DNA of 64,000 nucleotides, from NCBI RefSeq assembly GCF_002242685.1, contig NZ_NBIM01000006.1, forward strand, positions 1 through 64,000. The letters are read 5' to 3'. The notes below the pieces were generated by a model that saw only the letters and a list, made by a program, of their open reading frames with translations, ran no database searches and was not told the DNA's origin. The stretch is from Oceanimonas doudoroffii (lineage in GTDB: Bacteria; Pseudomonadota; Gammaproteobacteria; Enterobacterales; Aeromonadaceae). A program made the position numbers and the translations under genes. This document shows positions 12,383 to 22,300 of the stretch, piece after piece (the first letter of the stretch is position 1; each line of letters begins with the position of its first letter).

Positions 12383-12709
12383 ATGAGTGACAAAATTGTT
12401 CAGCTGACCGATGCCAGCTTTGATGCCGATGTCATCAAGGCGGAAGGTCCGGTACTGGTGGATTTCTGGGCTGAATGGTGTGGTCCCTGCAAGATGATCG
12501 CCCCCATTCTGGATGAAGTGGCCGCAGAATATGAAGGCAAGGTGACCGTCGCCAAGCTGAATATCGACCAGAACGCAGAAACCGCTCCCAAGTACGGCAT
12601 TCGTGGCATTCCCACCCTGCTGCTGTTCAAGAATGGTGAAGTGGCTGCCACCAAGGTCGGCGCCCTGTCCAAGACTCAGCTCAAAGAGTTCCTGGACGCC
12701 AACCTGTAA
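12383..12709 (+). CDS. trxA: thioredoxin 1
   Basis: TrxA is the general cytoplasmic disulfide reductant. The 108-residue protein has the exact family length and the [13 protein letters not shown] active site (CGPC), a cis-Pro loop [11 protein letters not shown], and the C-terminal [16 protein letters not shown] helix. The ATG at 12383 is spaced six bases from GGAG; an upstream TTG is not needed. A strong terminator follows, and rho comes next, as in E. coli. Confidence 0.98.
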   Translation: MSDKIVQLTDASFDADVIKAEGPVLVDFWAEWCGPCKMIAPILDEVAAEYEGKVTVAKLNIDQNAETAPKYGIRGIPTLLLFKNGEVAATKVGALSKTQLKEFLDANL

Positions 12710-12713
12710 TGCA

Positions 12714-12748
12714 ACAAGGGGTGCGCAAGGCGCCCCTTGTGGTTTTTG
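12714..12748 (+). terminator. trxA terminator
   Basis: ACAAGGGG and CCCCTTGT pair around an 11-base GC-rich loop and are followed by GGTTTTTGCT. It starts five bases after the trxA stop. The remaining 140 bases to rho form the rho leader, which is autoregulated by Rho in E. coli; no specific motif was resolved in it. Confidence 0.82.
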
Positions 12749-12890
12749 CTAGACGCTTTTCCTTTTTGGTGCTAGTTTGTTGTTCGATTGCTAGCCTATT
12801 CGTGCCTTCGGGCTCTTCATTTATACCAAACATCAATCCGGCAGATTTTTCTGACCATTTGACATTCCTGGTTGATAGACACTCACCACT

Positions 12891-14156
12891 ATGAATCTGA
12901 CTGAACTCAAGAATACCCCTGTATCTGAGCTGATAAAGCTTGGGGAAAACATGGGCCTGGAAAACCTCGCCCGTCTGCGCAAGCAAGACATCATCTTTGC
13001 TATCCTCAAAGCCCATGCCAAAAGTGGTGAAGATATCTTCGGCGACGGCGTTCTCGAAATTCTGCAGGACGGCTTCGGGTTTCTGCGCAGCGCCGACTCC
13101 TCCTATCTGGCCGGCCCGGATGATATCTATGTCTCCCCCAGCCAGATCCGTCGATTCAACCTGCGCACCGGTGACACCATTTCCGGCAAGATTCGGCCTC
13201 CGAAGGAAGGTGAGCGCTACTTCGCCCTGCTGAAGATCAGCCAGGTCAACTTCGACAAGCCCGAAAACTCCCGCAACAAGATCCTGTTTGAAAACCTGAC
13301 CCCCCTGCATGCCAACGAGCGCATGAAGATGGAGCGGGGCAACGGTTCTACCGAAGACATTACCGCCCGGGTGCTGGATCTGGCGTCTCCCATCGGCAAG
13401 GGCCAGCGTGGCCTGATTGTGGCACCGCCCAAGGCCGGTAAGACCATGCTGTTGCAGAACATCGCCCAGAGCATTGCCTACAACCACCCCGAGTGTGTGC
13501 TGATCGTGTTGCTGATCGACGAGCGTCCGGAAGAAGTGACCGAGATGCAGCGCATGGTCAAAGGCGAAGTGATCGCCTCCACCTTTGACGAGCCGGCGGC
13601 CCGTCACGTGCAGGTGGCCGACATGGTTATCGAAAAGGCCAAGCGCCTGGTGGAGCACAAGAAGGACGTGGTGATCCTGCTCGACTCCATCACCCGTCTG
13701 GCCCGTGCCTACAACACCGTGGTGCCGAGCTCCGGCAAGGTACTGACCGGTGGTGTGGATGCCAACGCCCTGCACCGCCCCAAGCGCTTCTTTGGTGCCG
13801 CCCGTAATGTGGAAGAAGGCGGCAGCCTGAGCATTATCGCCACCGCCCTGGTCGACACCGGCTCCAAGATGGACGATGTCATCTACGAAGAGTTCAAGGG
13901 CACCGGTAACATGGAACTGCACCTGTCGCGCAAGATCGCCGAAAAGCGTGTATATCCGGCCATCGACATCACCCGCTCCGGCACTCGCCGCGAAGAGCTG
14001 CTCACCACTTCGGAAGAGCTGCAGAAGATGTGGATTCTGCGCAAGATCGTGCATCCCATGGGCGAGATCGACGGCATCGAGTTCCTGATCGACAAGCTGG
14101 CCATGACCAAGACCAACGACGAGTTCTTCGAGGCCATGAAGCGCCAGCAGAAGTAA
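12891..14156 (+). CDS. rho: transcription termination factor Rho
   Basis: Rho is the hexameric RNA-DNA helicase that terminates untranslated transcripts. The 421-residue product is essentially E. coli length (419). It begins [19 protein letters not shown], has the cold-shock-like RNA-binding fold ([29 protein letters not shown]), Walker [13 protein letters not shown] (about residues 178-189), Walker [12 protein letters not shown], the Q-loop and the R-loop region [20 protein letters not shown]. No insertion domain is present. A strong bidirectional terminator follows. Confidence 0.98.
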   Translation: MNLTELKNTPVSELIKLGENMGLENLARLRKQDIIFAILKAHAKSGEDIFGDGVLEILQDGFGFLRSADSSYLAGPDDIYVSPSQIRRFNLRTGDTISGKIRPPKEGERYFALLKISQVNFDKPENSRNKILFENLTPLHANERMKMERGNGSTEDITARVLDLASPIGKGQRGLIVAPPKAGKTMLLQNIAQSIAYNHPECVLIVLLIDERPEEVTEMQRMVKGEVIASTFDEPAARHVQVADMVIEKAKRLVEHKKDVVILLDSITRLARAYNTVVPSSGKVLTGGVDANALHRPKRFFGAARNVEEGGSLSIIATALVDTGSKMDDVIYEEFKGTGNMELHLSRKIAEKRVYPAIDITRSGTRREELLTTSEELQKMWILRKIVHPMGEIDGIEFLIDKLAMTKTNDEFFEAMKRQQK

Positions 14157-14172
14157 CCGTTACCCAGCACGA

Positions 14173-14200
14173 AAAAAACCGCGGCTTGCCGCGGTTTTTT
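14173..14200. terminator. rho terminator
   Basis: AAAAAACCGCGG-CTTG-CCGCGGTTTTTT is a perfect 12-bp stem with A and T flanks, 16 bases after the rho stop. It is symmetrical and could work in both directions. Confidence 0.92.
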
Positions 14201-14233
14201 ATTGGAATGCAAGCCACCGGAAAGCGAAGCGGG

Positions 14234-14239
14234 TATAAT
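14234..14239 (+). promoter_or_regulatory. candidate -10 element of the ubiD-fre operon
   Basis: TATAAT stands 32 bases before the ubiD ATG, between the rho terminator and the gene. No good -35 hexamer is seen at 16-18 bases, so this is a tentative call. Confidence 0.45.
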
Positions 14240-14271
14240 CCCGCTGCCACTCGATACACTCGGAACAACCT

Positions 14272-15771
14272 ATGAAATACAAGGATTTACGAGATTTTAT
14301 CGCGCAACTCGAAGCCCAGGGGGAGCTGAAGCGCATTCACCAGGAGATTGATCCCTACCTGGAAATGACCGAGATTTGCGACCGCACCCTGAAGGCGGGC
14401 GGTCCGGCATTGCTGTTTGAAAATCCCAAGGGTTATGACATGCCGGTGCTGGGCAACCTGTTCGGCACTCCCAAGCGAGTGGCCATGGGCATGGGGCAGC
14501 CGGACGTCGGCGCCCTGCGCGAAGTGGGCCGCTGGCTCTCTTACCTGAAAGAGCCCGAGCCACCCAAGGGCCTGAAAGAGTTGATGGAAAAGCTGCCCAT
14601 CTTCAAACAGGTGCTCAACATGCCGGTGAAGCGGCTGAGAAGTGCCCCCTGTCAGGAAGTGATTCAGGAAGGCGACGAAGTCGATCTGACCCGGATTCCG
14701 GTGCAGCACTGTTGGCCCGGCGACGCGGCGCCGCTGATCACCTGGGGCCTGACCATCACCCGCGGCCCCTATAAAAAGCGCCAGAACCTGGGTATTTACC
14801 GCCAGCAGGTGCTGGGCAAAAACAAGGTGATCATGCGCTGGCTCAGTCACCGCGGCGGCGCCCTCGACTTTCGTGAATGGCAGGAGGCCAATCCGGGCAA
14901 GCCTTATCCGGTGGCGGTGGCATTGGGTGCCGATCCGGCCACCATTCTTGGCGCCGTCACCCCGGTGCCCGATACCCTGTCGGAATATGCCTTTGCCGGG
15001 CTGCTCAGGGGCAGCCGCACCGAGGTGGTGAAGTGCATCGGCTCCGATCTGGAAGTGCCGGCCAGCGCCGAGATCGTGCTGGAAGGCCATATCTATCCGG
15101 GCGAAAACGCCCCGGAAGGTCCTTACGGGGACCACACCGGCTACTACAACGAAATCGACGAGTTTCCGGTGTTTACCGTGGAGCGGATCACGCGCCGGCG
15201 CGATGCCATCTACCATTCCACCTACACCGGCCGCCCGCCCGATGAGCCGGCGGTGCTGGGCGTGGCACTGAATGAGGTGTTCGTGCCCATACTGCAAAAG
15301 CAGTTTCCGGAGATCAGCGACTTTTACCTGCCGCCGGAAGGTTGTTCCTACCGCATGGCGGTGGTGACCATGAAAAAACGCTATCCCGGCCATGCCAAAC
15401 GTGTCATGCTGGGCGTTTGGTCGTTTTTACGACAGTTCATGTATACCAAGTTCGTTATCGTGTGCGACGACGACATCAATGCCAGAGACTGGAACGATGT
15501 GATCTGGGCCATTACGACCCGAATGGACCCGGCACGGGATACCACATTGATCGAGCACACTCCCATCGACTACCTGGACTTCGCTTCACCGGTATCGGGC
15601 CTGGGCTCCAAAATGGGGCTGGACGCCACCAACAAGTGGCCGGGCGAAACCGATAGGGAATGGGGCGAGCCCATCGTGATGACGGACGAGGTCAAACAAC
15701 GGGTCGATGCGATCTGGGATCAGCTCGGGATCCTGAACGCGAGTGCAGAACAGAGTGAGAACAAAGGATAG
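14272..15771 (+). CDS. ubiD: 4-hydroxy-3-polyprenylbenzoate decarboxylase UbiD
   Basis: UbiD removes the carboxyl group of the polyprenylated ring in ubiquinone synthesis using prenylated FMN made by UbiX. The 499-residue product matches the E. coli length and begins [22 protein letters not shown]. Recognisable prFMN and metal-binding segments are [37 protein letters not shown] and [13 protein letters not shown], which contains catalytic acidic residues. fre begins two bases after the stop, the same pairing as in E. coli. UbiX is not in this window. Confidence 0.97.
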   Translation: MKYKDLRDFIAQLEAQGELKRIHQEIDPYLEMTEICDRTLKAGGPALLFENPKGYDMPVLGNLFGTPKRVAMGMGQPDVGALREVGRWLSYLKEPEPPKGLKELMEKLPIFKQVLNMPVKRLRSAPCQEVIQEGDEVDLTRIPVQHCWPGDAAPLITWGLTITRGPYKKRQNLGIYRQQVLGKNKVIMRWLSHRGGALDFREWQEANPGKPYPVAVALGADPATILGAVTPVPDTLSEYAFAGLLRGSRTEVVKCIGSDLEVPASAEIVLEGHIYPGENAPEGPYGDHTGYYNEIDEFPVFTVERITRRRDAIYHSTYTGRPPDEPAVLGVALNEVFVPILQKQFPEISDFYLPPEGCSYRMAVVTMKKRYPGHAKRVMLGVWSFLRQFMYTKFVIVCDDDINARDWNDVIWAITTRMDPARDTTLIEHTPIDYLDFASPVSGLGSKMGLDATNKWPGETDREWGEPIVMTDEVKQRVDAIWDQLGILNASAEQSENKG

Positions 15772-15773
15772 TC

Positions 15774-16469
15774 ATGCAAAAAATTAGCTGTAATGTCGAA
15801 GCGCTTCATGAAATGGCCGACACCCTCTGGTATGTGCGGCTGAAGCCGGAGCAGCCGGTGGACTTCCACCCCGGTCAGTATTTGCTGGTGGTGATGGCGG
15901 ATGACGACAAGCGTCCCTTTTCCATCGCCAACATGCCCCAGGAAAACGGTGAAATCGAGCTGCACATCGGTGCCTCGCCCGACAACACCTATGCCATGCA
16001 GGTGCTCAAGCGCATGCAGGAGCAGGGTCAAATCGAGGTGCAGTTGCCGGCGGGCAAGGCCTACCTGCGCGAATCGCGCCATCCGGTGATTCTGATGGCC
16101 GGCGGCACCGGCTTTGCCTATACCCGCTCCATCCTGCAGCAAATGCTGGCCGACGGCCTGCATAAGCCGGTGTTTCTGTACTGGGGCGTGCGCCACGAAG
16201 AGCATTTGTATGCCCATAACGAGCTGACTGCCTGGGCTGCCGAGCACAAGGAGCTGACCTATGTGCCCGTGGTGCAGACCGGTAACGAGCACTGGCAGGG
16301 CCGGGACGGCCTGGTGCACGAAGCCATTATGGAGGACTTCCCCAGCCTGACCGGCTACGACATCTACGTGGCCGGCCGCTTTGAAATGGCGGGTGTGGCC
16401 CGGGAAGCCTTCAAGGAAAAGGGCGTGGACGCCGAGCGCCTGTTTGGCGACGCCTACGAGTTTATTTAA
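15774..16469 (+). CDS. fre: NAD(P)H-flavin reductase Fre
   Basis: Fre reduces free flavins with NAD(P)H. The 231-residue protein has a ferredoxin-reductase-like N-terminal barrel with the HPGQYLLV and RPFSIAN flavin-binding segments and a C-terminal nucleotide domain with MAGGTGFAYTRSILQQML. The family end GDAYEFI is present. It is co-transcribed with ubiD, which suits supply of reduced FMN for prenyl-FMN formation, though that link is an inference. Confidence 0.96.
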   Translation: MQKISCNVEALHEMADTLWYVRLKPEQPVDFHPGQYLLVVMADDDKRPFSIANMPQENGEIELHIGASPDNTYAMQVLKRMQEQGQIEVQLPAGKAYLRESRHPVILMAGGTGFAYTRSILQQMLADGLHKPVFLYWGVRHEEHLYAHNELTAWAAEHKELTYVPVVQTGNEHWQGRDGLVHEAIMEDFPSLTGYDIYVAGRFEMAGVAREAFKEKGVDAERLFGDAYEFI

Positions 16470-16485
16470 ACGCGTACCGTTGGCT

Positions 16486-16519
16486 AAAAATAATGCCGGG
16501 CTTGCCCGGCATTATTTTT
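16486..16519. terminator. bidirectional terminator between fre and ubiK
   Basis: AAAAATAATGCCGGG-CTTG-CCCGGCATTATTTTT is a perfect 15-bp stem between the convergent fre and ubiK genes, with T-runs on both strands. Confidence 0.95.
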
Positions 16520-16532
16520 TTGCTTGTGAGGA

Positions 16533-16799
16533 TTATTCCTGCTCGCTGCGGCCATCGGCCAGCTGTTGCTCCAGCTGCGCCAGGCGGGTTTCCATCTCGT
16601 TCAGCTTTTCCCGAGTGCGCAGCAGCACCTTGGTTTGTACGTCGAATTCTTCCCGGGTTACCACGTCCAGCTTGCCCAGCTGAGCCTGCAGTACGGTGCG
16701 AATGCGCTTTTCCGCTTCCTCACCCATGTTTTTCAGCCCGGCGGGCATGTTGCTCTGAATCTGTTTGGCGATCTCTTCCAGTTTTTTCGGGTCCAGCAT
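16533..16799 (-). CDS. ubiK: ubiquinone biosynthesis accessory factor UbiK
   Basis: UbiK (YqiC, BMFP domain) is a small coiled-coil protein that interacts with UbiJ and supports aerobic ubiquinone synthesis. The 88-residue product begins [19 protein letters not shown], with a [35 protein letters not shown] core and a C-terminal heptad coiled coil (about residues 52-80). The start at 16799 has GGAGAG five bases upstream; a longer reading is rejected. It is convergent with ubiD-fre, so three ubiquinone loci fall within 16 kb. Confidence 0.95.
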   Translation of the reverse strand: MLDPKKLEEIAKQIQSNMPAGLKNMGEEAEKRIRTVLQAQLGKLDVVTREEFDVQTKVLLRTREKLNEMETRLAQLEQQLADGRSEQE

Positions 16800-16847
16800 G
16801 GTCGCTCTCCTTGAAATATTGCCGCCATTGTAACCCAATCCCGCGGC

Positions 16848-17747
16848 TCATGGGGATCCGGGATTGGCCTGTTGCAGGGCAATCTGGCGAAAGGCGCGAA
16901 TCAGGGGATCCTCCAACCGCTTTTTCAGCAGGCATACGCCCACCTCAAAGGGCTTGAGATCCGGGGTCACCGCCAGCCGGCGAATCTTGTCGGCCATGGG
17001 ACTGTGCTCAATCACCGCCGTGGGCACCAGGGCCACGCCGCAGCCCAGTGCTACCATGCCGACGATGGCTTCGTTGCCGGCCACCTCGGCGTAAATATGA
17101 GGGCTGATGCCCTTGTTGCGAAACCACTGGTTGGTCCGTTTCCGGGCCACGCCCTGCTCCGGCAAAATGACCGGAATACGGCTCCAGTCGGCCGGACTTT
17201 GTTGCAGCAGCTCGTTGGCCAGGCAGGGAATGCGCGGGGCAATAAACACCAGCGGCACCGTTTGCAAACGAATGAATTCGAGCTTGGCGGGCAGGGCGTC
17301 GGGGCGGGCGGCAATGGCCAAGTCCGACTCGTCATTGAGCATGCGGTCAATGGCCTGGGCCGGGTCACCGGTTTCCAGGCGCAGTTCCAGTTGCGGGTAG
17401 CGGGTACGAAAGCGGGCCAGAATGTCGGGCAACAGAAAGTAGCTGGCGGTCACCGAGCAAAACAAGCGAAGCCGCCCCTGTAGCGGGCTGTCGCTGTGGC
17501 GCAGTTGATCGCGCATGCTTTGCCAGTCGGCCAGCCAGCCTTCGGCAAACTGTTGCAGCTTGAGTCCCGACGGGGTCAGGGCGACGCTGCGGTTGTCCCG
17601 CATCAGCAGCTCGCAGCCTACTTCCTGCTCCAGACGCTGAATGGCCCGGCTCAGGGTGGACGGGCTGACCGCCATGGCGTCGGCGGTGCGGCCAAAGTGC
17701 AGGCTCTGGCTGAGATGGACGAAGAGTTCGAGATTGCGAAGTTCCAT
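16848..17747 (-). CDS. ilvY: LysR-type activator IlvY
   Basis: IlvY activates ilvC in response to acetolactate or acetohydroxybutyrate. The 299-residue product begins MELRNLELFVHLSQSLHFGRTADAMAVSPSTLSRAIQRLEQEVG, a LysR winged HTH closely resembling the enterobacterial protein, followed by a standard effector domain. It is divergent from ilvC, which is the diagnostic context. The ATG at 17747 is chosen over an upstream reading that would cross the intergenic operators. Confidence 0.94.
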   Translation of the reverse strand: MELRNLELFVHLSQSLHFGRTADAMAVSPSTLSRAIQRLEQEVGCELLMRDNRSVALTPSGLKLQQFAEGWLADWQSMRDQLRHSDSPLQGRLRLFCSVTASYFLLPDILARFRTRYPQLELRLETGDPAQAIDRMLNDESDLAIAARPDALPAKLEFIRLQTVPLVFIAPRIPCLANELLQQSPADWSRIPVILPEQGVARKRTNQWFRNKGISPHIYAEVAGNEAIVGMVALGCGVALVPTAVIEHSPMADKIRRLAVTPDLKPFEVGVCLLKKRLEDPLIRAFRQIALQQANPGSP

Positions 17748-17882
17748 TGTATTGCACCAAATGAAATGCTCTGTTTCGAATATATCATTTCCGGCAATGA
17801 ATGGCCTGGGGTATAGTGCTGGAGTCGTCACCGGTCACGGTGCAACTATTCAAAAGTAACGGACTAATTGGAGCAAAAGGTC
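17748..17882. promoter_or_regulatory. ilvY-ilvC divergent control region
   Basis: This 135-base gap separates the two starts. It holds TATAGT (17812-17817) as a likely ilvC -10 with a poor -35, as expected of an IlvY-activated promoter. It also holds a GAAATG (17763-17768) / CATTTC (17786-17791) dyad that could be part of an IlvY site. The exact operators were not resolved. Confidence 0.5.
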
Positions 17883-19367
17883 ATGGCTAACTATTTCAAT
17901 ACCCTGAACCTGCGTCAGCAACTCGAACAGCTCGGCAAATGCCGCTTTATGAGCCGCGAGGAATTCGCCGATGGTTGTAACTATCTGAAAGGCAAGAAGG
18001 TAGTCATCGTTGGCTGTGGCGCCCAGGGTCTGAACCAGGGTCTGAACATGCGCGATTCCGGCCTGGACGTGTCTTACGCCCTGCGTGCCGAAGCCATCGC
18101 CGAGAAGCGCAAGTCCTTCGTTCAGGCCAGCGAGAACGGCTTCAAGGTAGGCACCTATGAAGAGCTGATCCCCACCGCCGACCTGGTGATGAACCTGACT
18201 CCCGACAAGCAGCACACCTCTGCCGTTAACGCCGTTATGCCGCTGATGAAGGAAGGCGCCGCCCTGGGTTATTCCCACGGCTTCAACATTGTTGAAGAAG
18301 GCATGCAGATCCGCAAAGACATCACCGTCGTGATGGTAGCGCCCAAGTGCCCGGGTACCGAAGTGCGCGAAGAATACAAGCGTGGTTTCGGTGTACCTAC
18401 CCTGATCGCCGTTCACCCGGAGAACGATCCTCAGGGTGAAGGCCTGGCCATCGCCAAGGCCTGGGCTTCCGCCACCGGCGGCGACCGTGCCGGCGTGCTG
18501 GAGTCTTCCTTCGTGGCCGAAGTGAAGTCCGACCTCATGGGTGAGCAGACCATTCTGTGCGGCATGCTGCAGGCCGGCGCCATCGTATGCCACGAGAAGA
18601 TGGTGGCCGACGGCATCGACGCCGGCTACGCCGGCAAACTGATTCAGTTTGGCTGGGAAACCATCACCGAAGCCCTGAAGCAGGGCGGCATCACCAACAT
18701 GATGGATCGCCTGTCCAACCCCGCCAAGATCAAGGCGTTCGACCTGGCCGAAGAGCTGAAAGAGCTGATGCGTCCGCTGTTCAACAAGCACATGGATGAC
18801 ATCATTCAGGGTAACTTCTCCGCCGGCATGATGGCCGACTGGGCCAACGACGATCACGACCTGCTGACCTGGCGTGAAGAAACTGCCGGCACCAGCTTTG
18901 AGCAGTATCCGGTCACCGACGCCGTGATTGACGAGCAGGAATATTTCGACAACGGCATTCTGCTGGTTGCCATGGTCAAGGCCGGTGTTGAGCTGGCGTT
19001 TGAAGCCATGACCGCCTCCGGCATTATCGACGAGTCTGCCTACTACGAGTCTCTGCACGAACTGCCGCTGATCGCCAACACCGTGGCCCGCAAGCGTCTG
19101 TACGAGATGAACGTAGTAATCTCCGACACCGCCGAATACGGTAACTACCTGTTCGCCAATGCCGCGGTACCGCTGCTGCGCGAGCACTTCATGCCGAAAG
19201 TGGGCACCGACGTGATTGGCAAGACCATCAGCGTTGAGTCCAACTCCGTTGACAACCGTCGCCTGATTGACGTGAATGAGGCCATTCGCAACCACCCGGT
19301 GGAGACCATCGGCAAGACCCTGCGCGCCTACATGACCGACATGAAAAACATCGCCGTTGGCGGTTAA
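17883..19367 (+). CDS. ilvC: ketol-acid reductoisomerase IlvC (class II)
   Basis: IlvC performs the isomerisation and NADPH reduction of acetohydroxy acids in branched-chain amino acid synthesis. The 494-residue product is the long class II form with a duplicated knotted domain, as in E. coli (491). It begins [23 protein letters not shown]. The Rossmann motif [34 protein letters not shown] and two [24 protein letters not shown] helical segments are visible. An upstream TTG is rejected in favour of the ATG with AAGG just upstream. Confidence 0.97.
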   Translation: MANYFNTLNLRQQLEQLGKCRFMSREEFADGCNYLKGKKVVIVGCGAQGLNQGLNMRDSGLDVSYALRAEAIAEKRKSFVQASENGFKVGTYEELIPTADLVMNLTPDKQHTSAVNAVMPLMKEGAALGYSHGFNIVEEGMQIRKDITVVMVAPKCPGTEVREEYKRGFGVPTLIAVHPENDPQGEGLAIAKAWASATGGDRAGVLESSFVAEVKSDLMGEQTILCGMLQAGAIVCHEKMVADGIDAGYAGKLIQFGWETITEALKQGGITNMMDRLSNPAKIKAFDLAEELKELMRPLFNKHMDDIIQGNFSAGMMADWANDDHDLLTWREETAGTSFEQYPVTDAVIDEQEYFDNGILLVAMVKAGVELAFEAMTASGIIDESAYYESLHELPLIANTVARKRLYEMNVVISDTAEYGNYLFANAAVPLLREHFMPKVGTDVIGKTISVESNSVDNRRLIDVNEAIRNHPVETIGKTLRAYMTDMKNIAVGG

Positions 19368-19397
19368 ACAAACAAAACAATAAACAGAGCTGTAACT

Positions 19398-19421
19398 GGG
19401 AGACTTCGGTCTCCCTTTTTT
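19398..19421 (+). terminator. ilvC terminator
   Basis: GGGAGAC-TTCG-GTCTCCC with a stable UUCG loop and six Ts lies about 30 bases after ilvC. Confidence 0.92.
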
Positions 19422-19455
19422 ATGGAAAGAATACCAGAGAAGGGCTCGGCCCTGC

Positions 19456-20058
19456 TCAGTAGTCCACGCCCGCCATCACCCAGACGATGCGGGTTTCGGT
19501 TTGGCCCGGGTTGTGTATCAGATGTGGTTCATTGCCCGTGATGGAAAAGCTGTCACCGGCCTCAAGCAGAAAGGTCTGCTCGCCAATGGTCAGCTCCAGC
19601 TGACCTGCTTCAACATATCCGGCCTCTTCCCCCTTTCTTTGTCTGGGCTCTTCTCCACCGCTACCACCGGGCTCCAGTCGTGTCATAATGAGAATTAACT
19701 GGCCACTGAGCCGGGGAGAAAGCAGCTCCTCTCTGGCGCCGATGCCGGAAAAGGTCATGGCCCGCCGCCGGCCGGCGCGCACTATATAGTCCCGCTCCTG
19801 ATCGGGAAGATCAGCGTCGGGCTGAAAGAACCAGCTGACACGCACATCCAGCGCATCACTGATGGTTTGCAGCACCCCGATGGGCAGCGAAGACACGCCC
19901 CGTTCCACCTGACTCAGGTACCCGACCGATTTGTTTACCTTCGTCGCCAGCTCCGACAACGTCATTTTCTTGGCCTTGCGCAGGTCTCGGATCTGCTGCC
20001 CGATACGCAAACCGTCATTGTCAGCGGCCTGGGTATGGCTGTGTTTTGAGGCTGGCAT
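19456..20058 (-). CDS. XRE-family regulator with C-terminal cupin domain (PuuR-like)
   Basis: The 200-residue protein joins an HTH_XRE domain (IGQQIRDLRKAKKMTLSELATKVNKSVGYLSQVERG, about residues 19-55) to a C-terminal cupin barrel (about 130-195, with EAGYVEAGQLELTIGEQTF and ITGNEPHLIHNPG). This arrangement is typical of PuuR-type regulators of polyamine or amino acid catabolism, where the cupin senses a small ligand. It lies near a SnoaL protein, an FAD oxidase and a BCCT transporter on the same strand and is the likely local regulator. ATG is preferred to a GTG one codon earlier. Confidence 0.88.
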   Translation of the reverse strand: MPASKHSHTQAADNDGLRIGQQIRDLRKAKKMTLSELATKVNKSVGYLSQVERGVSSLPIGVLQTISDALDVRVSWFFQPDADLPDQERDYIVRAGRRRAMTFSGIGAREELLSPRLSGQLILIMTRLEPGGSGGEEPRQRKGEEAGYVEAGQLELTIGEQTFLLEAGDSFSITGNEPHLIHNPGQTETRIVWVMAGVDY

Positions 20059-20128
20059 CACTTATCTTCACCTGGTTTCAGTCTTTTCGACCAAGCCTAA
20101 CAGACGCGTGTGGAGTATTTGAAATAAG

Positions 20129-20142
20129 TTTTTATTTTTTCA
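20129..20142. promoter_or_regulatory. A/T-rich motif shared by the cupin-HTH and BCCT promoters
   Basis: TTTTATTTTTTCA lies roughly 70-85 bases upstream of the cupin-HTH start (both on the minus strand sense). The same 13-mer occurs in the gap upstream of the BCCT transporter near 24013-24025. It is a candidate site for the local regulator. Confidence 0.35.
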
Positions 20143-20273
20143 CTCAGGGCGAAAAAACAGGGAATGCATGAAAAAGGCGGTAACAGTAGCTGGTGTTCGA
20201 AAGGGTGGCCGAACATGCCCAGCGCCGGCCATAAAGGAATGTGCAGGGCCGGCGCTGGTATTATCAGGTGGCG

Positions 20274-20651
20274 TTAAGCCGGGTCAAAGGGAGGGCGCTG
20301 CTTGCGAAAGGCCCGCTTGCCGATAATCTTGCCATCGCGAAAGGTAAAGATATCCAGGCTGTCGGCTTCAATACGTTTGCCGTCGGGCTGGGTTGCCACA
20401 AAGGTGCACTCCGAGATAACCCGATCACCGGCAGAATAATGATGGCCATTAAGCCACTGTACATCCGGCATGGTACCCCAGGTCTCCTCGAACCGCGCCT
20501 TTACGGCCTGGTGACCCACGATACGGGAGCCGTGCGCTTCATTGCCGGCAACGGTCTCAAAGACGATGTCGTCATCAAAATATGACATGACTTCGTTGAT
20601 ATCGTGGCGATTGAATGCATCGAAAAGGTTAAGCATTTCCTGATTGGTCAT
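20274..20651 (-). CDS. SnoaL-like / NTF2-fold protein
   Basis: This 125-residue protein has the NTF2-like pattern: an N-terminal helix (MTNQEMLNLFDAFNRHDINEVMSYFDDDIVFE), GREA-type loop GSRIVGHQAVKARFEETW, and strands WLNGHHYSAGDRVISECTF and DSLDIFTFRDGKIIGKRAF. Members act as small isomerases, hydrolases or accessory proteins, and the active residues vary. No reaction can be assigned. It lies between the cupin-HTH regulator and the FAD oxidase on the same strand. The chosen ATG has AAGGAC just upstream. Confidence 0.8.
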   Translation of the reverse strand: MTNQEMLNLFDAFNRHDINEVMSYFDDDIVFETVAGNEAHGSRIVGHQAVKARFEETWGTMPDVQWLNGHHYSAGDRVISECTFVATQPDGKRIEADSLDIFTFRDGKIIGKRAFRKQRPPFDPA

Positions 20652-20778
20652 TGTCCTTACTCCTTTGGTGTTTGGGCTGCCCTGAAAAGCATATCGGGGC
20701 AGCATTTTTCCTTGGTGACGGTAAACATGAGCCTTTAGCCGCGGCGGGAAGGTTGGCGGTTTGCCCGCAGCCGTTTTT

Positions 20779-22155
20779 TCAACGTACTGTATCCAGCACC
20801 TGAAAGTATTTATAAAGCGCCCGCTGCCCGAAGCGGCGCAAGGGACGCAGCGGGTGACTGGGGAGCGGTGATGAGAAAATGGGAAGATCCGCCTCCTTTA
20901 TTTTTCCGCCGGCAATCAGGGTGGCCATCTGCCTGGAGGCATAGGCCGAAAAGGATACCCCGTTGCCGCTGTAACCCTGGGCATAGAACACACTTTGCTT
21001 CGGATCAGGCTGCACCACACGCGGCATCATGTCGTGAGAGATATCCATCCAGCCATGAGAAAAGAAGGGCGTATCTATGCCGGCCAGCGCCGGAAACTTG
21101 CGGGCAATGGCTTCCTGCACAATTTTGAGGTGCTTTGGGTTCTGGGCATCGGCCCCGCTGATGGCACTGCGGCTGCCTATTTGCAGCCGTTTTTCCGGCA
21201 GAAAACGATAGTAATAGCGCAACTTGCGCGTGTCGGTCATAAAGATGGTGGAGTGAAAACCACAGGCTTCTATCTCGTCGTCGGTCAGGGGGCGGGTCCA
21301 TACCGAGTTGGCCATAATGGGCATATTCCGATAGGCAGTCAGTTTGTTCAGGTTGGGGCTGGTGTACCCTGCGGTGGCGATACCCACGCTGCGTGCCCGC
21401 ACCATGCCGCCCGGTGTCTGCAAATAGTGCATTTTGCCATCGGTGGTCCAGTGTTGAACCGGACTGCCGGTGTGGATCTTCGCCCCCAGCCTGCGGGCCG
21501 CTCGCGCGTAGCCATAGGCCAGCTTCAGTGGCTGCACGGCGATGCCTACCGGCTCAAGCATGGCGCCATGACATTCCTGATCGCCCACATACTGGTTCAG
21601 TACGGTATCCCGGTCGAGTATGCGGGTCTGGTAACCGAGCACCTTATTACACAGCCGGGATTCCTGATGCAGGCCTTCCAGGGCCTGTTTACTGTGCGCG
21701 ATCAGCAGGTTGCCCAGGTTCTGGGGTTCGCAGTCAATGTCCGGATCTTCTGCCAGCGACTGAAACACCTCAAAACCTTCCAGGCTGTTGGCATGCAGGC
21801 GGCGGGCTACGTCCACCCCCCATTTTCGTACCCACTGACTGCGGCTCAGCCGGCCCCAGGCCAGATGGCCCTGGCCACCGTTACGGCCGGAGCAGCCCCA
21901 ACCGATTTGATTGGCCTCCAATACCACCGCCTTGATGCCGTGTTCCCGGGCCAGAAACATGGCCGTGGCCAGCCCGGTAAAGCCGCCGCCAATCAGTACT
22001 ACATCGGCTTCCATGTCGCCATTGACCGGGCCGTCGTCCTGCGGCGGCTCGCCGGCATGAAAGCGCCAGTAACTGGGCGGATAGTCCATGGCCGTGCCCG
22101 GAGAAGCGTCATGCAGCGGATCGTAATGAGGGTAATAAGGCTGGGTTGCAGGCAT
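20779..22155 (-). CDS. FAD-dependent amine oxidoreductase (PuuB/DadA-like)
   Basis: The 458-residue protein has a DAO-type FAD fold. The dinucleotide motif VVLIGGGFTGLATAMFLAREHG is at about residues 52-73, VVLEANQIGWGCSGRNGGQGHLAWG follows, and YAQGYSGNGVSFSAYASRQMATLI is the C-terminal FAD segment. These are characteristic of gamma-glutamylputrescine oxidase and related amine or amino-acid oxidases. The start is supported by GGAG ten bases upstream. Next to a BCCT transporter, an amine, betaine or related substrate is likely; puuA, puuC and puuD are not present, so the putrescine pathway is not established. Confidence 0.87.
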   Translation of the reverse strand: MPATQPYYPHYDPLHDASPGTAMDYPPSYWRFHAGEPPQDDGPVNGDMEADVVLIGGGFTGLATAMFLAREHGIKAVVLEANQIGWGCSGRNGGQGHLAWGRLSRSQWVRKWGVDVARRLHANSLEGFEVFQSLAEDPDIDCEPQNLGNLLIAHSKQALEGLHQESRLCNKVLGYQTRILDRDTVLNQYVGDQECHGAMLEPVGIAVQPLKLAYGYARAARRLGAKIHTGSPVQHWTTDGKMHYLQTPGGMVRARSVGIATAGYTSPNLNKLTAYRNMPIMANSVWTRPLTDDEIEACGFHSTIFMTDTRKLRYYYRFLPEKRLQIGSRSAISGADAQNPKHLKIVQEAIARKFPALAGIDTPFFSHGWMDISHDMMPRVVQPDPKQSVFYAQGYSGNGVSFSAYASRQMATLIAGGKIKEADLPIFSSPLPSHPLRPLRRFGQRALYKYFQVLDTVR

Positions 22156-22300
22156 AATCTTGTCACTCCATGCTGATAGATAAACCAAACTGCCATGTAA
22201 AACTCACGGGGTGTCGCCGAATCGTGATGCTCGCCGACAGGTTCCCCACATGCTTTGTAAACATCGCCCTGCTTGCACATAAATCAGGGCGGAACTGACG

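Noticed and set aside
17850..19295. A 481-codon open frame opposite ilvC
   Set aside because: It is antisense to a fully conserved enzyme and would have no promoter or partner.
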